This document shows positions 32,206-44,460 of a DNA stretch of 64,000 nt, piece after piece. The position numbers were made by a program, and so were the translations under genes. The stretch is from the NCBI GenBank assembly GCA_050084985.1, contig JBITNC010000001.1:9672001-9736000 (forward strand), in the 5' to 3' direction. Source of the stretch: Nageia nagi (Eukaryota; Pinophyta). How positions within the stretch are numbered: the stretch's first letter is position 1; each line of letters opens with the position of its first letter. Below the pieces are notes generated by a model that saw nothing but the letters and a program-made list of their open reading frames with translations, had not been told where the DNA came from and did not search any database.

Positions 32206-34841
32206 CCTTGTTTATCTCTATTTATTTGTGATTAATTATCGATTTAGTTCATTCGTGCTTCCATAACATTTTATCATATTTTCTTTGTTTATCGTAGCAT
32301 GTCATATTGCTCTTATCTCTCATTTATCCTACATTGAGTGTTAGGGGGTGTCTTACATGCAGTCATTTCCTTAGGATTATGTGTGTACCACTTCTTTTTG
32401 TTTCATTACTTTGTTTCATTTTTGATCATATCATCGAGAGTCAATACTTGGTTATCCACTTTTTAGTGTTATCCCACCTTTTTTGGGTGCACAGAAGCCA
32501 CTAGTAACTCATCTCCCTATCATGTATAATACTTGTATCATTGTGTCTTTCTATATTTCATCATCATTTTGCATTTACCATTTTGTTTTCACCACTCTTG
32601 GTTCTCATCTAGATCAGGACTGTTGGACATTATCTTCATTCCACAATAAAGAAAGCACAATCTTGGATATGAGTGGAAGTAAGCCCAAAGCAATTCAACT
32701 AGACCAAGTTGTTATATTTCTTTGTATTTTTTATGGTGTCGAGTCATTTGTATCCTTCTCACACAAAGGCCCCATCCCCAACATTTTCACATGTCCATTT
32801 ATGTCACTTGTCACCATACATGATTCATGGATTCCTATTGATGATACAACCACTTGGGTCTCAATCAAAATATTGGTTTCTAAACATCACTCCCTTGGGA
32901 TTGATCATAGGTTGCATACTATCATGGTTTCTAAGGGAAATACCATACAAAATTGTCATAACTTGTGACATGGATGAACAAGTGTTAATGCTACATTATT
33001 TGTATTCACCACTATGTGGGTGTTAATTCCTATTCAATTTATTTGATCATTGTTTGTCTCATTTATAATGATTTTGATGTCATGTTTATGGTCATTTTAT
33101 ACCTATGTCCATTTAGTTCACTTTTGTCATGCTTATGTCTTTTATCATTTTGTTAAAATTATGTTTCATTTTCCTTTCATAATTTTACCTAACCATGATG
33201 ATTTGATGAGCAATTTATTTCATTGGCTTTACCTTCATACTGGTATAACTAGCAATTCATTTTTGTCTATTTTAGATTATATGTTGCCATTTTGTTTGCA
33301 GTCTAAAGTTTTCCCTTTACACACATGTGCATGATCACCCTAGCATACCGACCTATATCACATTATGGTATCATCTTGTAAATTATTCATATCTTGCCTT
33401 GTTAGGTCTTATCATGATATATTATACCATGTTGATTCATTTTGTAACCATTTCATCACCTATTTTGCTTCAGGGACAAAGGTCCTGAAATTCAGTACCC
33501 TTAAAAGTTGGCTCTGATTTTATCCTTTTAAACATGGTAAGTCATGTATGTTCTTAAATATGTCAGTTTTATACCCATAACCAATCTAAATTATATGAAC
33601 ATGTCAAGTTTCATAGCCTAATCTCATCATTTAGTCAATTTTTGTAAGCCATTTATCGGGCTACTCATAACAATGCACTTTCAGTGGGCACTGATGGGTT
33701 GTCATCTTAGGCTAAGTAGTCTTCTATTTTGGTTTTGAAAATGGGTTAAACAACCTCCATTTTTCAAACTATTTTATCCTATGGTTAGATTGTACTACTA
33801 TCCATCATATCATCAAGGTAGTTTGTCAAATCATTAATGTCACCACTTATTATTATTTGTCGAAGTTTGCAATTTCTCACTTTTACAAAAGTGTCAATCT
33901 TACTATGGTTTTGTTTTGGTCCAATTTGGTTGCATTTTGGTAGCATCCCAACCTAGTTTTATTTATATTTTCCGTGATCAACATAAATTAGGTATTTCAT
34001 GAGGGTATTTAAGACATGTCCCATACCTCGTTTGATGCACTATCATGATAAAACTATGACAACATTTTGGCTTATTTTCTTAGCATTTTCCATGTTTATT
34101 TGTCATTATGGTTTGTCCATTTTTATGTCTTGTGTCATTCTTAAATGACATCATTATCTTTGGATATATTTTAGTCTATTTTTAATCATTTATGGTTATT
34201 TGGGCTATCTTTTATCACTTTTTGTCTTTTTATCATGTGTATCCATTTTGTTCTTTTTTATTATTTTGGGATATCTTTGTTAGTGTTCATTTATGTTAGT
34301 ATTTAGGTTTGTTATTTTATGTGTTTAGTAATGCATGTTCATTTTTCCATCATATGTGGTAAAGCATACAAGTTCATTTTAGTCTATTTACATTTTAAGT
34401 ATTCCTTTAGGGTTCATTTTAGGTGTTCCTTTAGGGTTCATTTTAATGGTCATTTAGGGTTAATTTCATTGTTATTAACTGCATTCATTATCTTATACAT
34501 AGGTAACATGTAAGTAAATACATTCATACACATAGTCACCATAAACATATATCTCATATAGCCATGATAGTCATCCATTCGTAAGCATATATTTCATAAA
34601 CATTTGTACATATCCACATATAGTCATTTAACATAAATATCAGTATCATACATACATCAAAGCCTAGTCCAAATGCATATTCAAAAGGCATCGCATATCA
34701 CATTAATAACAAACATCCATGTGCATATTCTCAAAAACATGTCATGTTAGAGCATCATAAATAGTACTCATGCATACATCTGTAAATATACATCGCATAT
34801 ACAAACATACATAACAATGTCCAATGAATACATGAATATCT
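32206..34841 (+). other. Long non-coding 3' region of element 3, first half
   Basis: About 2.6 kb of T-rich, low-complexity DNA with recurring TTTTGTCATTTTTATGTC- and CATTTTATC-like phrases. Open frames of 161 and 94 codons (32483-32968, 33050-33334) have skewed, unconvincing composition. Near 34390-34470 the phrase TTTAGGGTTCATTTTA recurs. The end (34500-34841) is a CATA-rich stretch. No gene is supported. Confidence 0.5.
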
Positions 34842-34941
34842 NNNNNNNNNNNNNNNNNNNNNNNNNNNNNNNNNNNNNNNNNNNNNNNNNNNNNNNNNNN
34901 NNNNNNNNNNNNNNNNNNNNNNNNNNNNNNNNNNNNNNNNN
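34842..34941. other. Assembly gap of exactly 100 N
   Basis: The run is exactly 100 N, the customary placeholder for a scaffold join of unknown length. It lies next to the C-terminal end of the antisense plant-mobile-domain frame. True distance and even adjacency across it are not established. Confidence 0.98.
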
Positions 34942-36190
34942 CCCTCCTCCTTGGCCTCCTCCTCAACCTCCTTTGTGGACTCTCCATCTGCTATTAGGCC
35001 TACCCCACCCTTGAGTACCTAGGGATCCACTAGGGATGATGTCCCTTATCTCTTTTCCACTTTCCAAGCTAATAACTGATCCCTTAAGGGTCCCACCATG
35101 CATCATAGCCTAGGGTGATCCCTACATCATCCATCATTGCTCTAGCTAATGGAGCATCTAGTGTCACATCCAACTCCATGTATATCAGCTACAACCCTAT
35201 TGGGGTATCTTGATCTACTTGTTCATACAACACAAGGTTAGGTGGCACATCTTATACCAACTCATGTTATTGTTGCACCCTCTTGTAGCAGAATATCTCT
35301 ATATCTTACATATGTAACCCCTTGACATGTTGAGTCCTATATGCTCATGCTAGTTGCATTTTCTCCTCAACTTAGTATGGTCCTCTCTAATAGGGCTAGA
35401 ATATAACATCCTACAATTGTAGTCTCAAAACAATCTCTTGATACCAATCTATCTACCCCTCATGGGGGTGCCTCTAAGGCCTCTCTCACTCTTGATCCCA
35501 AAACCATGTGTAGGGGATCTTCACTCCTACCATGCATGTAATATTTCCCATCATCTGCATAGTATGCATTATCACTGATATTCCATTTAGCCTCCTTGAT
35601 TGAATGTGCTCCAAGGACCACACTTAGAGAAATGGTGAGGTGCTCATACCTCTCCTCCCATGTGCTACTATTGTCAGCTCACCATATGTCTAGGCTAGTA
35701 GGGTTGGTCTCCATGCAAACATGGTGATGTCCTACATCATCTGTTTCACCACCTTGAACATATTCCATGGGAACCTGGGTCCTAAGGAATTTGGTAACAC
35801 AAATGATGAGATTTGTAGAATGGCCATGACCTCTTTCTATCCTAGGAAACTATCTCGGTAGAGAGGTGCAATGAGCACCTTCCATTTTGGAGGTCCCATA
35901 TCTTGTAGTCTTCACCCATGTATGGATGGATCATGACTCTATTTTTCATGATTGTAATCTACTTTCCCTTTAGAGGGACCTAAAATATCATGTAGATATC
36001 CTCTAACATCACTATCATCTCCCCTATCAGGAGTAGGAATGTGCATCTATTTGGGTCAAAATGTTCCCTAAATGAGATTATGTAGGACATAACTCCCTTG
36101 ATAGGGTAAATTTGGGCTACTCCTTCTAGTCCAACTACCTCTAACCAGTCCTAATTTTCCTATGTTAGCATCACTCTGATCTCAATCCAT
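34942..36190 (-). pseudogene. Antisense plant mobile domain (PMD) pseudo-ORF in element 3
   Basis: Read on the minus strand from about 36190: DWLEVVGLEGVAQIYPIKGV, ISFREHFDPNRCTF, LLLIGEMIVMLEDIYMIF, VPLKGK. This is the N-terminal signature of the plant mobile domain (an ERW-x-ET-x-TFHLPxGEMTVTLEDV pattern). Downstream in shifting frames are QVWSLEH-like sequence (VWSLEHIQSRRLNG), YQEIVLRLQLQDVIFQPY-like sequence with stops for Gln, and a C-terminal Glu/Arg-rich tail at the gap (EVEEEAKEEG). It is broken by many stops. PMD occurs in plant MAIN/MAIL proteins and in some plant transposons. Here it lies antisense between pol and the 3' LTR, a place known for extra ORFs in the Tat lineage. Confidence 0.7.
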
Positions 36191-38538
36191 AAAGGCTAAA
36201 ACTTGTGCTAGAGTTTCATTTAGCATAAATTTTAAGGTTTATTAGTCTTTGTTTGGTCATTCTTACATTATCTACTTCTAATTCAATTATCTCTTCATCT
36301 AGGTAAATCCTGCAGGTCACCTAGGGTGCATGTTTGAGGTTGCATCTAGGTTTGCATTTTTATTTTTTAGCATGTTTTATCTAAGTCAAAATTATCTAGG
36401 TCTAGGGTGATTGGTTTAACCTAGTTGTCCAAGTTTTGGATGACTGGTCCAATCACCTGGATAATCTATAGTCTTCCTTAACCTAGATGATCCCTAAATT
36501 GGGTTTTCCAAGTGTAGGATAATTTGCAGCTAGCTAAATAAGAAAAAAATAAGCATTTAAACAAAAATTAAAATTAAAATTTTAAAATATATAACATAAA
36601 AATATTGCAAAAAATTTAAAATAATTAGCATTACACAAAAAAAAATGAGTTTTTTTGAAACCATTTAACAAATATATAAGCCTATGTAATTAACAGGTGT
36701 AAAGTCAAAATCTACAATCTTTGCAAGCATTATTCCAATATGTATCACCATTAGAGCCCTAGGGGATGGTAAAGACATTTATCAAATAGTAGTTGAAAAT
36801 AGTTTTGCATCAACTATTGTAGTTATGCATGCTCTAATAGACTTATTGATTAATGGTAGTTTTTCATCAATTGTTATGCTTATGAATGCCTTGTTAGATA
36901 GATGGTTAAAGAGGGTTTTTCCTTGATTATTGTGGTTGTGAATGTCCTATTATACATGTATCTAAAATGCAGATGAATACCTAGGGCCTATTAATTATTT
37001 AACAATATGCATGCTATAAACATGGTTTCATGGGCTATAAGTAATGGATGGTATGTAATTTGTGGCTACAACCATGATACCCTATAAATTATTTAAACTG
37101 TTAAATCTTTAAGGATCCAACTCGAGTGACCTAACCTAGATTAGTGTTCTACTTGTAAATGGTCATGTCAATCTAGTGGATGATTATTGTAAATACTTTA
37201 ATGGCATGAATTATTATTTTTGCATTATTCTTAGGTTAAATCAAACCACAACAACAAAATACAAATAAACCATAAACCATTTTTAGGAAGCATGAAATAA
37301 GTAGGTTCTAACCTACCTTTTTTGTTGGTGTCTCATTGCTCAATGGTTCCCCTTGGGTTTGATGTTGCCCCCATGTCTCATAGGTTTCTTTCTCCTTGCA
37401 TTTCACATGCAGCATAATAGTCCAACATCTTAATTCTATCCTCTATCACATAGTTAGCAACAATTCAAAAGTGTGCAAGTTATTTTCTCAAATGACTAAT
37501 CAAATGATCTCTTTTTGCTTTTATTTTTCACTTTTTTCCTAATCGGATCATCTTGGAGACTCTCCAATCATCTAGATGATTTTATTGAACCCTAATCAAC
37601 TAAACAACATTGTAATCATCTAGATAATTTTTTTATCTTCGTAACACTTTGTAAACCTTCAGTTGTGATCATCATTTTTTGATTCGTTCAATCAAATGAT
37701 CAAGTATCCTATCTTGTCATCCATCACACATTCCCATTTGAGAGTTTCACACATGATATCAAACTAATCAAAATTTTGCAATTTTAGCAAGTACAACTCT
37801 TATTTTGTTAGGGGAATCATGGATGCATGGTCAACCTTTCTTGCATCATGAATGTTCATTGGATGATTTTTTTAGCTCGACATGATTGATTGTTATCAAC
37901 ATACTCAAACATCATCATGTTCAAATTTGTCACTTTTGCACAAGTGTCATATACTTGCATGTTATAGTCCAATGCTTGGTAGGTTTATGAGCCTATGATC
38001 CTTCCCTTTGACTATTGGGGAAAAGTAGATTCAGACACCATTCAACTATTGGGGCAAAGTAGAGATCATTTACTTTCATGTCACCCTTTAACTATTGGGG
38101 TAAAGCATAGATCATTTACTTTCATGTCACCCTTTAGATCCTAGGGAAAAGCAATGATTATTTCTCTTTTTGCACTTAGATTAGACTACATTATATTAGA
38201 TTAATTTTTTTCATAGCCTATTTTATACACTAGACAAATTTTATCATAGGTCATTATCATGAGGTCCAATTTTGTCTTATATGACCTTTCATGCATCGAA
38301 ACTAGATTTTGTTGTATCCTCATGATGCTCGATTATGTCTTATATAGCCTTTCATGCACCAAAACTAGAGTCAAGTCTAGTGATCAAGATGATACTATAT
38401 GGCCTATCATAGACCAAAACTAGCTCTCATCCTAATTATTTTGCTATCATTTATCATTATCAATCATTAGTTTACTATTTAACATGTTTTTGTACTTAGA
38501 TTCTCATAGTTTTGAAGCTCAGCATAAAAAGGGACAAG
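36191..38538 (+). repeat. Element 3 pre-LTR region with tandem repeats and polypurine tract
   Basis: Non-coding. Roughly three diverged copies of a 65-75-base phrase (TTTTGCATCAA or TTTTTCATCAATTG with GTTATGCATG) occupy 36780-36960. Three copies of CTATTGGGG(A/T/C)AAAG with CATTTACTTTCATGTCACCC lie at 38000-38160. A repeated CCTTTCATGCA(C/T)C(A/G)AAACTAG phrase lies at 38285-38420. It ends in the polypurine tract AAAAAGGGACAAG at 38526-38538, where plus-strand DNA synthesis would start. Confidence 0.6.
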
Positions 38539-39400
38539 TGTAAACACCTTAAAATTGTATTTTACATTATTGATAGGATTATACTAATATTTATGGTATT
38601 TATCATATCATGTACTATCATGTTTACCTAATGTGTCTTATGAGCTCTACAATGACTGCACATTATTGTGCACATCCATACCTATGACATCAATTTTCAA
38701 AGAGGCACATCAAGACTTGAGCCTCCATCTCCAAGCCTTGAGATCACTTCTCCATGCTCCATGGATTGAGATATCTAGCAGTTAAATTGATGAATTTATA
38801 CCATTGATCCTTGATTTCATGGGTATTTGGTTTAAAGCTTCAAATAATATCCATTGAATATTTGTATCCTTTATTGAATTGTATATTCATAATTGTTTGG
38901 CATATAGGTGCATTTAGACTAATCTTCATACCTAGGGTTTCAACCTAGGGTTTAGCCTTCAAGGTCTAAACCTTAGGGTTTGAAGATCTTTCTTCTTGAA
39001 TGAGCTTTACTAGCATTAGATCTAGGGTTATTTACTTTGTATCTATTGTTATCACTATCATAGTGGATCTTTTAGACAAATATTTATGCATACTTAGTCT
39101 TTAATCAATCTTTTTCACTTCATTATCATATCATTGTCAATATTGTCACTTAGCATTTTCAAATTTGTTTACAAGAGCTTATTCTATAATCTATGTCTCA
39201 AGATCATATTTGCATCATAGGCATTTTAATCTTTTTTATTATCCTCTTGATTGTGGAAAAAGGAGGCTTACAACCCTTTTGAGTTGGGGTTTCACCATAA
39301 TTTGATGGTCACAAGGACTCAAGTACTTGGTATTTGAAGTCTCCCATAATTTTTTTCTTTCCTTTTAGGTTTAGACATCACATTGCATCATTGAAGCACA
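38539..39400 (+). repeat. 3' LTR of element 3 (start certain, end not)
   Basis: TGTAAACACC follows directly on a polypurine tract, as expected for a 3' LTR. The head resembles the TGTAGACACC/TGTAGACACT heads of elements 1 and 5. No second copy is in the window, so the right end is undefined; 39400 is only a guess. It contains AACCTAGGGTTT-type repeats near 38930-38980. Confidence 0.6.
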
Positions 39401-40959
39401 AAGAAAAATTGCTAAACCCTATATTTATCAATTTTGTCAATAATTAACATAGGAAAATTAGATGCAAATGTATCAAGATTCTTGGAATTGTTCATAGGTA
39501 TTTTGAGTGGTTCAGGTGCAGAGATTTTCATCCCATTACACCCACATGTTGATATATCAAGAGTAAAATATCGAATTTTGGGTGACTACATCAAAGACAT
39601 CACCAAACTCACCAAGGAACTAGAGGAGAGCCAAGAGAAGCAAAGCCATGAAGGAGATAACATACCTATTAGATCATTTTATCCTCAAGATAAGGTGGTT
39701 GGAGAAGAAAGTTGTTCTCAATAAGCAAGTGATGAAGGTGTCAATCTAGTTACTACAGAAGCAATAATTTAATTTAAATTTTATTTTATTATAATTTATT
39801 TTGGATTTGGATTTCAAAAACTTATTAAATTTGGTTCATCATTATGACTAATGAGGATTTGCTACCACAAAGTACAAAAATAAATCTTGTAACACCATGT
39901 GGTAAAATATCATTAAACCTTTTTTAATTTTCTTGAAATTTTCATTAGGTTTAGGGAAACACTTAGGATTTACATGAAAACTATTTTTACCCCTTGGATT
40001 CTCATTTTTTTTGGGGGGGGTGGAATTTTTGGATAATGGAAATGAAAATTTGATAATAGATGAGTAAAATAATTCATACTATCAAGCATTTGTCGATAGT
40101 GAATGTGGCATGATATTTTAAGTGAAATTGCATAATTTTATTTCTTTGTTACTTTGAGCTTTGGCATGTAATTTTATCATTAGTATGTGTTACTTAGATT
40201 CTTAGAAAATTTTGCAAACCACTTGATAGGTGGGTAAAATAATGATTGATATCTTTCAAAGTGTTAAATGTAATGCATAATTAATGATTGCTCTAGGTAT
40301 GCAACAAGACTTGTATAATTCTAAAGTGTTTTTCCCTATGACGTTCAACATGAGAACTTCATCCACTTGTTGAAGGTATCATCCATGTGGAAACCAACAC
40401 CATTACTCCCCTATACACATGTTCCCTCCTCTAGACCATTTGTGTTATTAGCTAGTGTGATAGGATATATCCTTCTTCTATACCATTTGTGTTGTTGACT
40501 AGTATGAAAGAATATATGGATGCATGGAACTCATAATGCAATTGGAGGAACTTAACATGCAAACATTGTACCCATCAATGGATCTTGATGTAAGAGAGTT
40601 GAATTTATATGCCTCAAGCCATTTCTAACTTTATCTCCTACACTTTCTCTTTTATTTTACACTTTTTTCCATATCTTTTGCACCATTTTAATTTTATCCT
40701 TTGATAAACAATACTTGTCTAAGAATCAAGACAATATGAGTTCTTGATTAACAAATTTTATTTGAGTTAGTACCATATTTAAACATCCTATCTAATCTCT
40801 AAGTCATGTTCTTGCAAAATCATCTAAGATACCTTTGAGTTAATCAATCCTCATAGCAGGGAGAGGTAATGCCCTTTGACCTAGGTGTTGTTATCTTTGC
40901 GATCCTTGAGAATTATTTTCCTATTAACAAGGTAGGAAATAGAAACTACTCAACATAAA
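39401..40959 (+). other. AT-rich interval without a supported gene
   Basis: A frame of 96 codons at 39434-39724 (with KDITKLTKELEESQEKQ) has a plausible helical end but no recognised family and no supporting context. The rest is AT-rich with G- and T-homopolymers (a run of eight G at about 40013-40020). It may be the remainder of the LTR and the leader of the gag remnant that follows. Confidence 0.35.
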
Positions 40960-42560
40960 TTGGTGCTACAAGGAGGGCATTTATACCTCATTAGTGTTAT
41001 TTCTTAGTAATACCAAAATAAGTTTAAACCTAAAAAAGAGCCAATCAATTACAATTTGAGGCCTAGGAAGAATCAACCCAAGTCAAGAGAAGATAAATCT
41101 TCCCAAGAATCATACAAAGCTCAAGTTTAAGTTCATGATGATACTTCCACCTCAAATTCATCTGATACATCATTCACTAGTCCCATCTCTCTAATATACT
41201 TAGTTCCATTTTTGAATTCCACACAACCAATTGTCACACCACAATAAGATTGCCAACCACAAGTTGACACTCCATCTCAAGTGATTATTTCATTCATTGC
41301 ATAATCAAGGAAAAACATGGTAAAAAATCCTTTAGCTTGGTTGAGGGAAAGGTCCATCAATTTTGAAGGGGAACATCATGAGTTTCCTAAGAACCATAAA
41401 AGGCACTTTCATAAATATAACCTTGATAGGATTATTTCAATGGAGGACAATATTCAGTCATACATTGATACTCTAACTATTTTGTACACCAAGCATGAAG
41501 ATGTAGCATGTAGGTTGTTCCCATCTACCTTAAAAGGTTAAGATAAATATTTGTAAATTAGCTTGATGCCAAGGTCTAACACATCATTAGAAAAAGCCTT
41601 CCTACAAATATTTCAAGTACCCCTAGACCCATATGTGTTATATTAATAATTTATCAATACAAATAAGTTCCCATATGAACTTATGAGAACCTTCAATGAT
41701 ATGTTTTAGAATGCCTATTCAAAGCTAGTAAAACCACATACTATCGAACATGATATAGTAGTATAAATATATTTTAGTGTGGTCAATACCTTTACTACAT
41801 CATTTGTGTGGAGAGAACTTAACATCCTAACCTTGCAACAAGCCTATGCTATAGCCGCTCATATGGAGCAACAACTTCAGTAGAACACTAAAGGAGAATG
41901 AGCCATAAATTTATTGCATCTATTGGGAGGCTTAAACTTAAATAGTACATAGTCTCCTTCACAACTAAGCCCTTTGAATACCATGTAGCCTTAACTCTAA
42001 AATATCCTTATGACTATGAATGTCATACAACTAAATCCTTTGGCTCTTACTTACACTAATGCATTTCATATCGACCGTCTCCAACATTACCAACCTAATC
42101 ACTTCTTCACAACTTAATGAACTAAAGAAAACCTCTTGAATAAACTCTTGGGTGAAATATCATAGTCATCCTACCCTAGCCTCCCACAAACTCCTTAAGC
42201 CAAAGGTATCTCAGTATTCTATAACAAATCCTTAGGAAACCTACAAATTATCCTCAAAACCAAGAGTCTTTGAAAAGGTATTAAGAGCTTCCAAAGAGGG
42301 AGCAAAAGTTGTCCAAGAGAGAGAAAGAGTTGGAAACAAGAGAAAAGGAACAAAATGAAAATAGAGCATTATTGAACAAATTGGTCAATGGTATAAATCA
42401 ACCATAACCTAATGTAGGATTTAATCAAAATTAGGTCTAGAATAATGAATGCCCATGTAATCCCAACTTCCAAAGGGTGAATAGGCCTTGGAATATTGGC
42501 CCCAATAATAGGTATCAACAACATACCCAAACCATTGGTAAAAGATAAAAATCCCTCCCA
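40960..42560 (+). pseudogene. gag: Element 4: remnant of another gypsy gag
   Basis: The best stretch (41317-41541) reads NPLAWLRERSINFEGEHHEF, DNIQSYIDTLTILYTKHEDV and ACRLFPSTLKG, the gag pattern in which HEDVACRLFP-x-TLxG precedes a Trp-Tyr motif, here decayed. It continues with ITSFVWRELNILTLQQAYAI-like sequence, AAHMEQQLQ and a Lys/Glu-rich tail (about 42280-42370). The family differs from elements 1, 3 and 5. The remnant stops at the LTR of the copia element (42604), which apparently inserted into it. No pol is visible. Confidence 0.6.
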
Positions 42561-42603
42561 AGTTAACTATGTGGACCCATTAGGGAATGTAATGCCAAAC
42601 TGG

Positions 42604-43154
42604 TGTAGGATATGATGAATTGAAGATATTTCAAATAAAAATAATTCAAGTTAAGATACAATAATAGTAAAATAGAACTGAATAGGAACAAGCTTAATTA
42701 ACATAAAAAATAGATTACAATATATATGAAGTTCAGTAATGAAGCTTCATTCACACTTCAATAGTGAGAGTTGTAGGAAATTGTGAACTACCATTATATA
42801 ATGCTTGCATAAATCAAACTAAACTAGGTTATAATTATTCTAACCTAGCAATTGATGCCAAGAATATTTACACATATTGAATACTCCAAGGAAACTTGGA
42901 AGACAAAAGAAAAATGCACAAGAAAGATAAAAAATGCTTCAAGAATGGAAAGTTATGATGCACTTCAAATCTGGACCTAACTGGTAGGCTACGGATTGGT
43001 TGGAAAGGTCTAATATATGGGCTAAGGATTAGTTGTCACATTTGGGGGCTAGTTGGTAGAGGACCAATTGGCTAGCCAATTTGCAAGGTACTGGTTAGTT
43101 AGTAAACTCAGAAGACATGAAAATTGCCTTAAGACATGTGTTGAGTTTCCAACA
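42604..43154 (-). repeat. 3' LTR of the copia element
   Basis: On the minus strand it begins TGTTGGAAACTC directly after the polypurine tract and ends ATCCTACA at 42604, giving imperfect terminal inverted repeats (TGTTGGAA / ATCCTACA). The AAGGGGGAGAATGTTGG junction is typical of plant copia elements. No partner LTR is in the window. Confidence 0.8.
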
Positions 43155-44460
43155 TTCTCCCCCTTGATGTGAAGAGGGCTCACCATGGAGTCTCTAAGCA
43201 TCATAAATTGAGCCTTGACAACACCTTTCATGAAGATATTATTAAAATTGATCTTGGTATTACAATATTGAAGCTCAATCTATTCCTTCTCCACCATGTC
43301 ATAGATGAAATGATACTTCAATTGAAATTGCTTTGACTTGTTGTGGTGGATGGGATTATGTGCTAATTAAATGGCACTCTAATTATCACAGTAAAGAATG
43401 GTTGGTCCATATTGTTTCTCACTAATCTCTGCTATGAGAGTAATATACTTTGCTTCATAAGTGGAAAGTGCTACTATAGATTTCTTCTATATTTCAACAT
43501 AATCATACCTAAACCAAGTGAGAAACATTTTCCAAAAGTGGATTTCCTATCATCTCGATTGTTGCCCCAATCATTATCACTAAAACCAACAAGTTCCATA
43601 TTCTCCACATGAGAATAATGGAGATCAAAATTAATGGTGCCTTTAACATTTCTCAAAATACATTTTCTAGCCTTCATATGCAAAATGAAAGGATCAATCA
43701 TATATCTAGACACTATTGAGATAACAAATTGAATATTAATCCTATTATTACAAATAAAAATGATACTACCCACAATGCTCCTAAATTTTGTTACATTTAT
43801 TTTTAGATCACCATCATCTTTGCCAAGCAACTCTCCATGAGCTACAGGATGTAAAATAATAGTATAATTATCTATACCATATTTTGTGAGTATGTGCCTT
43901 GCATACTTGCTTTGGAAAAAAACATTTGTTCTTGATATTGGTGGACCTCAATGCTAATAAAATACCTCATAATGCCTATATCCTTCATATAAAAATCATG
44001 CATAAAATTAGTTCTGAATTTATCATTCATGATAGAATCACTTCCCATATAAATTAAATCATCAAACATAAAAAGAAATAAGTAAAATCTTATTACCTTC
44101 TCTCTTGATGTAGAGTGTTGGCTCATTTTTACTCCTAATGAGCCCAAAACTTTGGAAGTATACATCAATCTAAGTGTACTAAGCTCTTGAAGCTTGATTA
44201 AGGCCACATAAGACCTTCTTAAGCTTGTACACATGCTGCTCTTTACCTTGCACTTGAAATCCTTGAGGTTGTTGCATATAAACCTCCTCATCCAAGTAGC
44301 CATTCAAGAATGCACTCTTTACATACATGTGATGTACATTCCAATGTTTTTGGAAAACCAATGAAAGAAGCATTCTTATTATTTCTTATCTTGCAACCAG
44401 TGCAAAATTCTCCTCAAAATCCACACCATATTTTTATGTGAACCCTTTAGAAACCTATCT
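43155..44460 (-). pseudogene. pol: Copia reverse transcriptase and RNase H
   Basis: RT: HHMYVKSAFLNGYLDEEVYM, QQPQGFQV, YKLKKVLCGLNQASRA, then the active site as MFDDLIYMG, where YVDD is usual, and MKDIGIMRYFISIEVHQYQE. RNase H side: KFRSIVGSIIFI, ISIVSRYMIDPFILH, LRNVKGTINFDLHY, GFSDNDWGNNRDDRKSTFGK. These are copia-type blocks in the usual order. Frame changes occur near 44180 and 43870. The altered active-site Tyr/Val positions and breaks make it inactive. Confidence 0.87.

Larger units (their letters stand above)
10920..38538 (+). mobile_element. Element 3: Tat-like Ty3/gypsy element, split by element 2
   Basis: Gag (10920-13184) and the protease-to-integrase region (26924-32200) belong to one element. 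Peptides on the two sides follow the same order as in elements 1 and 5, and element 2 with its duplication ATGAC sits exactly between them. After pol come a long non-coding 3' region, a 100-N gap, an antisense plant-mobile-domain frame, tandem repeats, the polypurine tract AAAAAGGGACAAG and an LTR start. The family is related to elements 1/5 but clearly diverged. All coding parts are riddled with stops. No 5' LTR or primer-binding site was found. Confidence 0.8.

Noticed and set aside
32483-33334. Frames of 161, 105 and 94 codons after element 3 integrase
   Set aside because: Overlapping frames in T-rich low-complexity DNA, rich in Ile, Phe, His and Ser, no motif; likely chance.
34390-34470. 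TTTAGGG-containing repeats resembling plant telomere units
   Set aside because: Units are interspersed with other bases (TTTAGGGTTCATTTTA) and few; no head-to-tail array.
38930-38980. CCTAGGGTTT repeats, telomere-like or telo-box
   Set aside because: Two or three scattered copies inside a probable LTR; not a perfect repeat array.
39434-39724. 96-codon frame with a Lys/Glu-rich end
   Set aside because: No family, no upstream signal, and no support from neighbours; kept only as part of a non-coding interval.
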